Positions 24,073 to 35,439 of a stretch of 64,000 bases of DNA are shown here, piece by piece; position 1 is the first letter of the stretch, and each line of letters begins with the position of its first letter. The DNA lies in the NCBI GenBank assembly GCA_036346155.1, contig JARFIY010000341.1:7325001-7389000 (forward strand), in the 5' to 3' direction. The DNA is from Sinelater perroti. Its lineage: Eukaryota > Arthropoda > Insecta > Coleoptera > Elateridae. The notes under the pieces were generated by a model. It did not search any database, had not been told where the DNA came from, and saw nothing but the letters and a program-made list of their open reading frames with translations. The position numbers were made by a program, and so were the translations under genes.

Positions 24073-24362
24073 TTCTTCTTCTCCTAAGCCCAATTAATTA
24101 TGTAATTAATTAAATCCATTTTTGGATGTAGGCCTTCCCTAACTCCTTCCACCTATCACGATTTTGTGCGATTTGGATCCAATTTAGTCCAGCCTTTAAA
24201 ATCATCATACCAACGCATAGGTGGTCGTCCTCCTCTCTTATGCTCGTATCTCCATTCAATTATTTTACGGTTCAGTTGAGATATAAGACTGATATGTCGG
24301 TAGTTCTCTAAATAAGTTTTGTCACTTGTTTTAAAAGCAGTATAATAATAGCATTGTCCCAA
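24073..24362 (-). pseudogene. Chimeric LINE scrap: RT N-part joined to C-terminal tail
   Basis: Read on the minus strand, DKTYLENYRHISLISQL (an RT block, also at 22.2 kb) runs straight into NRKIIEWRYEHKRGGRPPMR, the far C-terminal domain. An internal deletion has removed the RT core. The frame then shifts to AQNRDRWKELGKAYIQKW and ends in a GAA-rich tail near 24070-24090. This marks the 3' end of a LINE abutting duplication copy 1. Confidence 0.7.
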
Positions 24363-24456
24363 TTTCTCGGTATCACATGAAGTACCTGAACATCCTTACC
24401 TAATTTACAACTCCTCCCCCAGAAAAAATAAGACCAGGCACAGCATGTAAGTCATA

Positions 24457-25391
24457 CAAGGTCCATCCCAAAGAAATGAGCCTTATTTTTTCGGACGCGA
24501 GTGTACATTCCGGCGTGCTCTGACGCTTGGGGCAGGTGGTGGGGGGTCTTAGCTTCCATACGCGGTCGGTGCAAGTCGGCTCTGAGCTCTCGGAGCGGCA
24601 GGACGGGTGTTTCCGTGAATGTCTATTTTCAATTTTCGACACGGCGCGATGGATTCAAAATCGATCAACGCTACGCAATTAAATTCTGCTTCAAACTCGG
24701 CAAGAATGCTACCGAAACGTTTGGAATGCTTCAGGAGGCCTTCAAGGATGATTGTTTATCGTACTCGCAAGTTAAAAAGTGGCACAAAGCATTTAAGGAG
24801 GGCCGGGAAGAGGTGGCCGACGAACCTCGGTCTGGACGACCGTCAACCTCCCGAACCGACGAGAACGTGCAGCGAGTGCGCGATTTTTGAACGCCGATCG
24901 TCGGTTCAGTGTTTATCAAGTAGCAGATGCCTAAACATTCCGAAATCGACAGTACATCGAGTCATTTCCGAGGATTTATCGATGCGGAAGGTGTGCGCCA
25001 AACTTGTGCCGCGGGTGTTGACAACGCGCCGAGCCACACCGCGTTCATCGTGACCAAGTACCTGGCCCGGATTCAACTCGGCGTGGTTCCCCAGCTTCCC
25101 TACAGCCCGGACTTGTCTCCCCCGGACTTCTTTTTGTTTCCGCGGTTGAAAAGAGTGCTAAAGGGCAAGCACTGGGACTCGGTTGAGGACATCCAAGAGA
25201 ATGTCACAGCAGCCCTCAAGGACATCCCTAAGGAGGCCTACCAGGAAGCCTTCCGGACTTGGAAGACCCGTCTCCAAAAGTGCATTGATGCAGGAGGATC
25301 CTATTTTGAAGAATTTTGAGGTGTTGTAGCGATCTGCTCAATAAAACTATTTTTTTTTGAAAAAGGCTCATTTCTTTTGGGATGGACCCTG
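24457..25391 (+). mobile_element. Internally deleted mariner, 935 bp
   Basis: TIRs CAAGGTCCATCCCAAAGAAA and, inverted, CAGGGTCCATCCCAAAAGAA are flanked by TA (24455-24456 and 25392-25393). Copy 1 of the duplication preserves the empty site (ATACACCATGTCAATTC). The helix-turn-helix part has AIKFCFKLGKNATETFGMLQ, FKEGREEVADEPRSGRPSTS and LSMRKVCAKLVPRVL. It then jumps to DNAPSHTAFIVTKYLARIQL and LPYSPDLSPPDFFLFPRLKR. The segment with the first catalytic Asp is deleted and the frame is shifted at the join. The last two Asp are 34 residues apart, as in mariner. It is clearly more GC-rich than its surroundings, which suggests a recent arrival. Confidence 0.93.
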
Positions 25392-25393
25392 TA

Positions 25394-26640
25394 CATCATG
25401 TAAATTCAAGTTTGGTAATTTTATACTTTTAAAACTACAAATCGAGTGTCGTCAACAAAAATGTTAAGTTCCAACGCACTTGTTTCACGAAATCATTTCC
25501 ACACTGTCATTAACATCAGTTAACATGAATACCAGATAATAATTCTTCAATTCCTAGGCCAATAATTATAATGCTAACAATTTGAACAGTAGTATTCAAG
25601 CTAATTTCCACTATTAAATCGTTAAGATTGGACTACACTAAAATCGAGAGAAACAAAATAAAAGGCAATTCTAACAGCTGTTAAAATAAAACCCACTATG
25701 CATTATGAATTTCAGCAATTATACTATGCAGAATTATAAAACAAAGATCCAGAAGTGTAAAGTAATTCTGATGTAGCAGCGGAATACAAACCAACATTGC
25801 GGACTATTGAGCGTGTTCAATGACATAATAAATATTTTAATACAAACAAAACTACCAAAGCATATCGCGAGATTTTAAGATGTTTGTGTCACTTTTTGCC
25901 CTACTGGCACTACAGCATGAAACACTACAATGGAATAAAGCTTTTTAACTTAGGCTGATTTGACATGATCGCTCTTCCATATCGTTTTGTTAGTACTTAA
26001 TATCATTGCTTAGCACGTTATAATAAAGTTTGTAACAAAAAAATTACATAGACAGTTCTGTGCTTGCACGTTATCGTTAAATCGGGTGTTCAAATGGCAT
26101 AAGATGTTTGCTGTGGGACAAAGCGAGGTCGAAAATGAAACGACTCGTGTGTCAGCATCATTAAGATAAACGCTGATCAAATTCCCAAGTCTATTAGGTA
26201 CATTTTGCGGTTGACACCACAGTAACAAAAGTACCTAAACAATAATCTAAAATGTGTTTGAATTTCGAAATATATCCAAAATATCAATTAAAGACTACGC
26301 GAGATTTCTCAGACGTTCCATGTTCATTATAAAAAAAGAGTCTAATTTTGCATCTAATATTGATATTAACCAAACCAGTAAGTATACAATAGTAAATTAA
26401 ACACAAATCTACAGTTATTGAACTCAAAATAATAATATCTGCCGCATCCTTTAAATCCTAAAATCATAGATGTTATTGATTTTGTAACCAAATAAAATAT
26501 AATCAATGCTTAGTATTGATATAATTTGATAAAAATGTAAGTGTTCTCCTTCAAGGCCTCACTAAATATATTAGTTGACAGTGAACTATCTTCCTTATAG
26601 TCCAGATTTAAGTTATCATATGTATTTCGTCACGCCAAAA
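25394..26640. other. Non-coding body of duplication copy 2
   Basis: AT-rich DNA matching 22380-23920. No gene was seen, except a short transposase-like scrap LPYSPDLSYHMYFVTPK at 26588-26640. The same scrap is in copy 1 near 23870. Confidence 0.6.
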
Positions 26641-26642
26641 AG

Positions 26643-26916
26643 CACGACAGCCGCGACGGAAAGGCTTCGGCCTGCCAGACTAACGCGCGGCGGGCCCTGG
26701 GTTCGACTCCCGGGTCAAAATAACGGCAAACATCGCGTGCTCTCCGGCCATCATACAAACACCTTTGGCGGTCGTAAAGTACATTCTCCTTCTTCTAACG
26801 GGTCAGACTAGCCACCTGCCCGGGGTACGCCCAACATGGCTCATAGTACTACACGAAATGTGTAGTTAGAAACAGGCTAATAGCCTATATAAGAGTAGAA
26901 GAAGAAGAAGAAGAAG
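26643..26916 (+). mobile_element. tRNA-derived SINE, 274 bp, with (GAA)n tail
   Basis: A GC-rich head contains a Pol III B-box-like GGGTTCGACTCCCGGGTC (26699-26716) and ends in a (GAA)n tail (26896-26916). Direct repeats AAAAAG flank it (26637-26642, 26917-26922). Copy 1 of the duplication has the uninterrupted site (CGCCAAAAAGACATCAAC at about 23916). It depends on LINE machinery for movement; the GAA tail resembles the tails of the RTE-like LINEs here. An A-box was not resolved with certainty. Confidence 0.88.
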
Positions 26917-26954
26917 AAAAAGACATCAACTACTTAAATCAAAAGAAGACCATA

Positions 26955-27110
26955 ATTTAAATGTCCTATTGGCCTACGAATCAAAATAGGATACCAAATT
27001 TAGATAGATTTCGCTCTGACCAAAGGTATACTCGATATCTACCATAGAATAGAATATAATCTAAATTTAAGATATGATTATTCTCCAATAAAAACACTAA
27101 GCGCAAACTT
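26955..27110 (+). pseudogene. Jockey-type endonuclease fragment, second copy
   Basis: YWPTNQNRIPN, a frameshifted FALTKG-like part, and YDYSPIKTLSANLKQETT follow in endonuclease order. It extends further 3' than the copy at 23945, showing that copy 2 keeps more of the source Jockey. Confidence 0.6.
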
Positions 27111-27540
27111 AAAGCAGGAAACCACGGTAAAATTAAAAAAAATCCTTTAAAAAATCATTTGAACCTTTAAAAATATGATGCATATTTGTTTATAGCTAAA
27201 AAAAATTTTAAAGGGTTTTCGAGCTATTTCGAAGGGCGCTCTGAGTGCTAAAAAATGGCGTCGGCAATGCGACGCTGGTACATGCAGCAGTTTTCGACTC
27301 TTTTGATTTTATTATCTTTGGAGAAAAAGTTGCCGACTGTAATAAGTTCTATTTTCTACTGATAGGTGCGTTGTATTACGAAAAAATTTCAAAAGTTATT
27401 GCTACCAAAAACTTTAATTGTAGCTTCTTAGATCGATTTCAAAGAGAAGTACTTGAGCTTTTTCTTATGAGAATTGTAAAAATATATCGCTTTTATACGA
27501 AAATTATGGTCGAAAGATCGCCTTTTTCTTTCAAGTCTTC
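27089..27540. repeat. 450-bp direct repeat, copy A
   Basis: Begins ACTAAGCGCAAACTTAAAGC and includes GGAAACCACGGTAAAATTAA, CGAGCTATTTCGAAGGGCGC and TTTCAAAGAGAAGTACTTGA. All are repeated in order at 29710-30160. The 111-codon frame inside is unlikely to be a gene because copy B breaks it. Confidence 0.88.
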
Positions 27541-27544
27541 TAAA

Positions 27545-28700
27545 TTTTCCGCGAGAGTTGATATCATCAGCATAGCGTAGGTTAGTGCCCCTCCGTTTAC
27601 ATTTATTCCTTTATCTGGCCATTCTATCTTCTTGAACACGTCCCCAGTGTTAGGGTAAAGAGTTTCGACGACAGTGTATCACCCTGTCGCACTCCTCTTG
27701 GTGGTACTGGGTTTTTTCGCGTGTAATGTATTTTTCTGTGACTCGTTTAGTTGTTGTATGAGTTGTATGTACCTTTGATCTATTCGACTGTTTGCTAATG
27801 CTCTATATTGCCCAGTGTTCAATGGTATCAAACGCCTTTTCATAATCTACAAAGGCCATGCATACGGGAATCCATATTCGTTTGATTTTTCGATATTATT
27901 TTTATTGTTAATAGGTGGTCTCTAGTGCTGTACTCCTTCCTGAATCCCGCCTGTTCCCGGGTTGATACTCATCCAGCTTTCTTCCTAGCCTGTTGGTAAT
28001 ATCTTTGTTAGCAGTTTGTACAAATGTGACAATAAACTGATGGGTCTATAATTTTCAAGTTTTGTGTTTTCTCCTTTTGTATAATAATATGACGTTTGAG
28101 TTTTTCCAGGTTTTGGGTATTTGAGTTGTTTTTAAGCATGTGTTTAATAGTTTTGCTATTTTTGATATTAAATTATCCCCAGCCTCTCTGATCATATCTA
28201 TTGATATTTCGTCATCTCCTGTAGCTTTATTAAATTTGAATTCTCTCATAGTGCTCTTCACTTCTTCTATGGTTATATCGGGTTGTTCTTCGGATCCCAC
28301 GTTTTGAATCTTTCTAGTTCTAATGGCATTGTCTTCTATTTCTTGATGTACTTTGGATTCATATAATTCGGTGTAAAACTCTCTATAATTTTTGAATTTC
28401 ATCTCTGTCGTGGATTATTATACCATCTTTGTTACGTAATGCGTACTTTCTTTTCTTTTTCAAGTTATTGAATCATTCCTTGGTTTTTCTTTATTCTTCA
28501 TTATTGTTGTTCTTGATTTTTTCATTGTTAACTTTTTCTTATTTTTTAATTTCACTTGTAATTGTATATTATTCTATATTTTTTTTAATCGTCTGTTTTT
28601 CCTTGATTTGATATCTGCATTTATACTTGGTTTTTTTTATTATATAATTTGTTGTCTTGTATTTGATGTTAGTTTTTATTTTTTATTATTTACTTTCATT
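27545..28700 (-). pseudogene. RTE-related LINE fragment (linker + RT N-half)
   Basis: From the right, minus strand: YALRNKDGIIIHDRDEI and FYTELYESKVHQEIED, then EEVKSTMREFKFNKATGDDE, LNTCLKTTQIPKTWKNSNVI, MAFVDYEKAFDTIEHW (motif A) and finally NLRYADDI (motif C). The latter sits at the junction with repeat copy A near 27545, where the element is cut off. It has many shifts. A different family from the 14.4-kb LINE, judged by motif wording. Confidence 0.75.
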
Positions 28701-29709
28701 GCTAAATTTTTCTATTTTTTATTTACTAAGCTATTCGTTGATTTTTCCATAGCCTCTTGTTCTTATTATTTCTCTGTTCTTTAATGATTATTCCCGTAAT
28801 TCAATTAGAAGTTAATTATTGCTGTTATTTTATATTTACTTATCATTATTTTGTCTAGTCGATTAGCTAACTGTTTTTTATTATTTTCATCGCCTCTTTT
28901 GTATTTTTGTTATTTAAGCAATTTTATCTGTTAATTTAACCTGAGGATCAATTGATTTCTTTTTTTGATATTTTAGAACAATTCATCTTGTCTCCGTAGT
29001 TGGTTTGGATAATGAATTAACAATTAAGATATGAAGCGATAATTTTAAATGTTTAAGCATTTTTCTATATGATTCAATTTTTTTAAAATCGATTCTTTCC
29101 TGTTATTTATAACACATTTGCATTAGCATTCCGATTGATCTAACATATTCTTAAATTGAATTACATATCAACAATCCCAATTGATTTTTTAGTTCTCTTC
29201 CATCTTTTAATCATGTATCCTTTTGTTAGATTGTCCGACTGCAATGATTCCATGCTTACTATTGTTTTGGTTAATTTCAAGTGACTTATCCCTTCACTTT
29301 GTCAGCTTGCACTATTCCAATATCCCATTGATTTTTGTTATTCCTGTGCATTTCGTACGATATCCGATTGAGTGTACGTATGTATTGCAATCAAGCTGCG
29401 TTCGCTGTTTGTGGTTCATTTAAAGTGAAAATTGCCCGGTGCTTGATGAACAACGTTCAGGTGATTTCCGGTTTCGGTTCTAACGGGCGAGTTCGTCTGG
29501 CAGGGTCGCTTCCATATCATTATTCTACCGGGGTGTAAGCCAGCTACCTAGTTAGGATATGAGTAGATAATAGGTAGGATTGAAGAATAATATTAAACAG
29601 GACATATTTCAATCCTATTGGAGTTATAGAACCATATAGAGGGTGCTTTGCTAAAACTATTCAGGTGTCGTATTTTTTGAATCGCTCTAATGTATATATG
29701 TTGCCAATA
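28701..29709. other. T-rich stretch, no gene supported
   Basis: Strongly T-rich on the plus strand (28480-28900). It may be the decayed 5' part of the adjacent minus-strand LINE, but no motif could be read. A GC-richer block at 29390-29530 has no assignment. A very weak Jockey-like scrap on the minus strand at 29590-29700 is not claimed. Confidence 0.4.
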
Positions 29710-30160
29710 AACTAAGCGCAAACTTAAAGCAGGAAACCACGGTAAAATTAAAAATCCTTTAAAAATATTTGATACCTTTAAAAATATGATGCATATTTGT
29801 TTATAGCTAAAAAATTTTAAAGTTTTCGAGCTATTTCGAAGGGCGCTCTGATTGCAAAAATGGCGTGGCAATGCGACGCTGGTATATGCAGCAGTTTTCG
29901 ACTCTTTGAATTTATTATCTTTGGAGAAAAGTTCCGACTGTAATAAGTTCTATTTTCTACTGATAGGTGCGTTTATTACGAAACAAATTTTCTGAAAACC
30001 GTTATTGCTACCATTGAAATTTTAACTGTAGCTTCTTAAATCGATTTCAAAGAGAAGTACTTGAGCTTTTTTCGATTGACTGAGAATTGTAAAAAAATAT
30101 ATCGCTTTTTATACGAAAATTATGGTTGAAAATCGACTTCTTTCTTCCAACTCGCATCTA
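29710..30160. repeat. 450-bp direct repeat, copy B
   Basis: Same order and orientation as 27089-27540, with scattered substitutions and short indels, mostly losses of single bases in A/T runs. Flanks differ. Confidence 0.88.
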
Positions 30161-32334
30161 ATATTTTTGGGAATTTTTTAATTTCCTTTGGTACTTCTGT
30201 ACTAAAATTATTATATTTAAAAAAAATATTTCATTTTTTATTCCTGGATCAAATATACGACAGTTCTACTGCGTGCCGCGGAGAGACTTGGGTGAAAACC
30301 AGTCGTGCTACAGCGACTCTTGTGGCCATTTTTTTTATTAATATATGAAATTTTTTATATACTTTAATATATGTCTAATACAGCCTAAAAGTTTTTTCTC
30401 TATGTCACCATGGTGTTCTCCTTCAATATAGGGGGAGCTCTTATCCAAGAAAACCCGTTGGAAACTTTTTAAAAACTTAACACACACCATAGCTTAAACA
30501 ATAGAATAAAAAAACATACAAAATTGAAAGCAAAAATATCAAGTCGGATAATTTTTGATTAGGTCAATATTCTTGTTTAGTAGAAGAACTGTTCTTTTTC
30601 ATCTATCCTTAGGTTGTCGTTATATTCTATTGTAATATCCACATTCAACTCCTGGGTCTACTTTCACATGAAGATGCTTTAGTGGCACGCATTCAAGAAT
30701 TTTTATTTCTCTAAGTACTTTGTAAAAACTTTTTAAGATGTAGCCAAAATCCAGTTTTTTAAATTTCTTTTCTTGTCTGGAACATAACATTTTTTATATA
30801 TATAATAACCATCTTTGAAACATCATTGATTATTTGTAATTTATCTCATATGTGGAGTCGTAGAAATAATCACAAAATTTTCAGGAGATGTAGATGACAG
30901 GCCCGAGAAGAGAAAGGAAGGGGAAGAAGAAAGAGAGAGAGAGAGAGAGGAGGAAAAGAGAAAGAGACAAAATTAAAATTGTACCACTCTTGTGGTTTGA
31001 AATCAAAGAACTGACGACATCCTTCTACTTCCTAAAAGTTGACAACATGACGTTCAGCCATAAACTGAGCCATTGATCGAAGCAGATTGTAACCTAAGAT
31101 GTCAAATCAAGACTACAAGAAGGTGGAATGATAGTTTTATTCCTTCTAGTTGTTCCTTCACGTTGTTAGCAATGCACTGCTGCCAGATTGACTAATTTTA
31201 AGTTTATATTGTACTAATTCGTTTTAAATTGTTTAGAACAATGGAAGTTACGTTCAAACATTTATTTTGCACTATTCTTGCAACATATAAAACAGTGCTA
31301 AATACTAGCAAATAACGTTTCAATACATCAAAGAAGGATAGAATGTAATGAATAGTACCAAGAATGGAAGATGATTGAAATGCCCAAACAACGAGATAAA
31401 TCACATAGAGCAAAAGGGGTGACCTCGGAAATTTGAAAACAACAGGCAGCAACTCAACGAAAAAGATAGAAGAAGTAAAAGTTTTGGCGCTGTATATTTT
31501 CAAAATAAATTTGAGAAACAATCCAACTTTTTATTAAAATTACGGCTCGTTAAATTATCTGATAAATACTATTATTATGTATAAAGTTAAGTAAAACTTC
31601 TTTATTCTTTTTCAATTTTTAAAATACTGGTTAGTTCTTGTACTTCGTTGGTGCATAAATATATTTATATAACACTGTAGTATCAGAAACCAAGAATTTA
31701 TTCTTTAATTAATTTGTAAAATATAATTAACGAACTCTACATATCAAATGTATGTACATAAATAAATATATCACTTCTGAAATGTAAAAACTATTACTAC
31801 GTGTAATATTGTTACAAACCTATTTTGTTAGGAATCATTTACACTTGCAATTAGGTCTTGGATTCGTATTCGTATACATAATGACTAGCTAAAGTAATTA
31901 GAATACTAAAAAAATACTAAATTATTGAAGTAATTGGAATATTGAAATAGGAGACTGAGAACTAGAATACGTATTACGGAAATAATTACAACGCGGGTGA
32001 ACGGACAGTGAAATATACACATATTTCTGAAAAATAACCTGTCTATTTTTTCAACCACATAAGAATCTATAATAACAGTTTGAATATTTTAATATCAATT
32101 CCAATAGACCAATTGTTCTAATAATTGAATAATTATTTAAATAATTTCCAGCCCTACATGCAATACCAAATTTATTTCTACACTGCTGTATTTTGTACTT
32201 GTAACATTTCAATTGTAACTAATTGCACATGCCCAATATCCGCTACTAGAATAACCAGCAATTTATATTTTAAAGAAATATACTACACATTAGCAATAAA
32301 AATACATGTTTCCAAAGAAAAAAATCCATAAGGG
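30161..32334. other. AT-rich intergenic DNA
   Basis: Apart from the purine tract at 30908-30970 no feature is supported. The 105-codon minus frame at 31204-31521 is Phe/Leu-rich with no recognisable domain. Confidence 0.45.
30908..30970. repeat. Purine-rich (GA)n / AAGAG tract
   Basis: Imperfect GA-rich tract with a core of GAGAGAGAGAGAGAG. The Lys/Arg/Glu-rich frame across it (30894-31076) is a by-product. Confidence 0.85.
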
Positions 32335-35300
32335 AACATCGAGATCACCGAACGAAAGTCAGGAGGAAGGATGCATTACTAAGGACACTCAGAGGACCGT
32401 ATATAGATTCTGACCATTATATGGTACAAATCAAGATGAAACCGACCCTCAGGAACCAAGTGAGGAGTAAGATAATAGCAAATAAAATAGTGATGTCGAG
32501 ATGCAAGAAGAACAAAGAAAATATGAAGAGCTCCTAAAGGAAGAATTAGAACTCATAGAACAGAGTAATAAATAAAATTGGAAAGAAATGTAAGAGAGAA
32601 ATAAACAGAGTAAGAAAATTATGGTACGATGAAGAACGCAAGAGAGACCTGGAAAAAGGAAAAGCTAAGACTTAAGATGATAGTTGAGGAAACCGAGGAG
32701 TTAAAAATAAGTATCATGAGCAAAGAAACAAAACTAAAAGGTTATTAATAAGTAAAAGCAGACAACTGTAACGAAAATGCACTAAAAAAGATAGAAGAGA
32801 GCTTCAAGAATAAGAAAATTAGAAATATATGCCAACGAATAAAAAACGAAAAGCAGGGGTATCAGCTTAAACGAGCCTATTACAAGGACAAAGCTGGGAA
32901 GATCGTTCCTGAAAAATGAAATATTAAATAAATGGAAGGAACTACCTTGACCAGTTATTAAATGGTGTAGATGAGACAGATGACGTCGAAAAGACAGCGT
33001 ACATGAATATGGACGTAGATGAACAAGGAAATGAAGAACAATCGTCGACGGAAAATGAGATTAAAGATATAATAAAAAGGCTAAAGAATAACAAAAGTCC
33101 AGGCAGTGATAATATAACAACTGAAATATTTAAATACGGGGGAGTGAAGTTAAATTAGCTGCCTTCAAAAACTTATAAAGAAAATATGAAAACAAGAACG
33201 GAAATCAAAGGAGGCAATAATATGTCATCTATACAAAAAATTAACAAAAGTGAGAGAATTATATGGACATAGCACTTTTCAATATAGCATATAAAATCCT
33301 AGCAACATTCATTAAAGATAAGTTAAAAGATAAAATGGAAGGTATTATTGACAACTATTAGTGCGAGTTTAGGAGAATAGAAGTACAACGGACCAAATTT
33401 ATGTAGTATCACAATGACATTATTCATCAATTTCAAACAGGCTTACGATAGGGTAAAAAGAATCAAAATCCACAAGGTGTCAGAGGAAGTGGGAATCAGC
33501 AAGGAATTAATAAACATGATACAAGTAAAGTTACGAATAGCAGAAAATAAGGTAAGAGTAAATAATAGAACATCAGAAAAATTTAAAGTTAATAAAGTGT
33601 TAGACAAAGAGCTCCATTGTCTTCACTACTATTCAATTTTATTCTGGGAAAGCCTGTACGCGACGACAACGTAAAGAAACCAGGACTTATCTATCAAAAA
33701 AGACATCAGTGCCTAGCCTTCGCAGACGACCTAGTATTATTAACAAGAGATGTAAGAGATATTTAGAAGTTTAGAAGAAAGATCACGAAAGCTAGGCCTG
33801 TACATCAGAAATAAAAACCAAGTACAGGAAAGTGGAAAGAGCAAAAATTTAAGAAGGGACAACACCTGAGAATAGCAACAGGTGTACAAGTATGAAGTGC
33901 GGATTACTTCAAGAAGCTTATGGTAAACTTGCTCTATCGCAATATAAGTGTAAACGATGGTTTCGGCGTTTCAAAAGTGGTGATTTCGATGTTGCAGACA
34001 AGGAACGCGGAAAACCGCCAAAAAAGTACAAAGATGTGGAATTGCAAGCATTTTTGGACGAAGACGATTCACAAACACAAAAACAACCGCAGAGCAATTG
34101 AACGTTAGTCAACAAGCTGCTTCCAATCGCCTACAAGAGATGGAAATATTCAGAAGGTCGGCAGATGGATACCATATGAGCTGAACGAGAGGCAGATGGA
34201 AAGGCGCAAAAACACATCTAAAACTTTGCTCGAACGATACAAAAGAAAGTCTTTTTTGCATCGTATCGTTACTGGGGATAAAAAGTAGATATACTTTGAG
34301 AATCCCAAGCGCAAAAATTATGGGTAAACCGAGGTACACCATCCACATCAACCGAAAGACCGAATCGTTTTGCCAGGAAAACGATGTTCTGTGTTTGGTG
34401 GAACCAGAAAAGTATGGTTTATTATGAGCTGTTAAAGTCTGGTGAAACGGTTAATACTAAACGCTACCAATAACAATTGATCGCTACTCGCAAAACGACC
34501 AGAATATCGGAAGATCATTTTCCTACATGACAATGCTCCATCACATACGGCAAAACCGGTTCGTGACACGTTGGAAGCACTCAACTGGGAAGTGCTACCC
34601 CATGCAGCATACTTAATAGACTTGGCTCTTCCGATTACCACTTGTTTGTATCGATGGGCCACGCACTTGCTGAGCAGCGCTTTGGTTCGTTCAAAGATGT
34701 GAAAAAATGGACCGATAAATGGTTCCCTTTAATGGGGAAGATTTTACTGGTTTGGTATCCACAAATTATCCGAACGGTGAGAAAAATGTGTAACTAGCAA
34801 TGAAGCATATTTTAAATAAACTACTTTTTGTCATTCTTCTGAATTTAACGTGTTTTTTTTGACAAAAAATCCGCATTTTATACTTGTAGAAAATTTCTTC
34901 TTTAACATCAGTTAAAGAAGAAATACAAAGAAGAACAATGGCCAGAAATCGATGTATTTATAGCCTTAATAAAGTATTAAAGAGCAAACACATCTCTAGA
35001 AGAGCAAAGATAAGAATATGTAACACTGTTATAAGACTTACTGTAATATACGTCAGCGAAACTTGAACTTTGACCAAAGCAAATAAGAACATGTTGGAAG
35101 TATTGGAAAAAAGTATTACGAAAAATATATAACGGAAAGAAAATAAAACAAAATCCGGATCCGAAGAACAAATGAAGAATTAAAAGAGTTATACAAGGAA
35201 CTTAAGATAACAGCAATAATAGAAGCCCAAAGATTCAAGTGATTGGGAAATATGGAAAGAATACCAGAAATTAGAATGCCAAAAACGGCATTAACAAGCA

Positions 35301-35405
35301 CAATTAAAGGGAAAAAACTGACGATCCACAGAAAGAATATAACGCTGCTAGAAATAACGAGATGGAAAGAAAAAGCGGAAAATATGGAACGAATATGAAT
35401 TAGAC
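32335..35405 (+). pseudogene. RTE-related LINE, interrupted by a mariner
   Basis: Endonuclease end GPYIDSDHYMVQIKMKPTLR is near 32395, with the catalytic SDH kept. RT scraps follow: KSPGSDNITTEIFK near 33105, RNRSTTDQIYVVS near 33380, TLFINFKQAYDRVKR (motif A) near 33415 and LAFADDLVLLTRDVRD (motif C) near 33715. After the mariner, the C-terminal domain continues at about 34910: MARNRCIYSLNKVLKSKHIS, RRAKIRICNTVIRLTVIYVS, WTLTKANKNMLEVLEKSITK and FKWLGNMERIPEIRMPKTAL. Frameshifts are frequent. The two halves join logically across the insertion. Confidence 0.82.
33879..34888 (+). mobile_element. Mos1-like mariner, internally shortened, nested in a LINE
   Basis: The left end CAGGTGTACAAGTATGAAGT closely resembles the known Mos1 terminal repeat. 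The right end, inverted, has TACAAGTATAAAATGCGGAT but lacks the outer CAGGTG. The protein reads LQEAYGKLALSQYKCKRWFR, FKSGDFDVADKERGKPPKK, ELQAFLDEDDSQTQKQ, KTMFCVWWNQKSMVYYELLK and DYHLFVSMGHALAEQRFGSF, all typical of the mauritiana branch. The first part of the helix-turn-helix is missing between the TIR and LQEAYG, so the element is about 1.0 kb instead of about 1.3 kb. Stops and shifts break the rest. Confidence 0.87.
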
Positions 35406-35439
35406 CAAGGTAAAACTCTATTACAGTGTTCTCAAACAT

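Larger units (their letters stand above)
24275..27088. repeat. Segmental tandem duplication, copy 2
   Basis: Direct copy of 22190-24072, enlarged by a mariner (24457-25391) and a SINE (26643-26916). It lacks the Helitron and has small deletions, for example near 25500 and 26000. Its right side continues into the Jockey endonuclease scrap and the block repeated at 29.7 kb. Confidence 0.92.

Noticed and set aside
26690..26760. Possible functional tRNA gene (GGTTCGACTCC B-box)
   Set aside because: Sits inside a 274-bp insertion with target duplications and a GAA tail, so it is a SINE head, and no full cloverleaf was found.
29590..29700. Minus-strand reading RAIQKIRHLNSFSKAPSIW, faintly Jockey-like
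   Set aside because: Too short and too diverged to separate from chance.
30894..31076. Lys/Arg/Glu-rich 60-codon ORF
   Set aside because: By-product of a GA-rich simple-sequence tract.
31204..31521. 105-codon minus-strand ORF, hydrophobic
   Set aside because: No domain, no splice or transcript evidence; T-rich strand gives Phe/Leu by composition.
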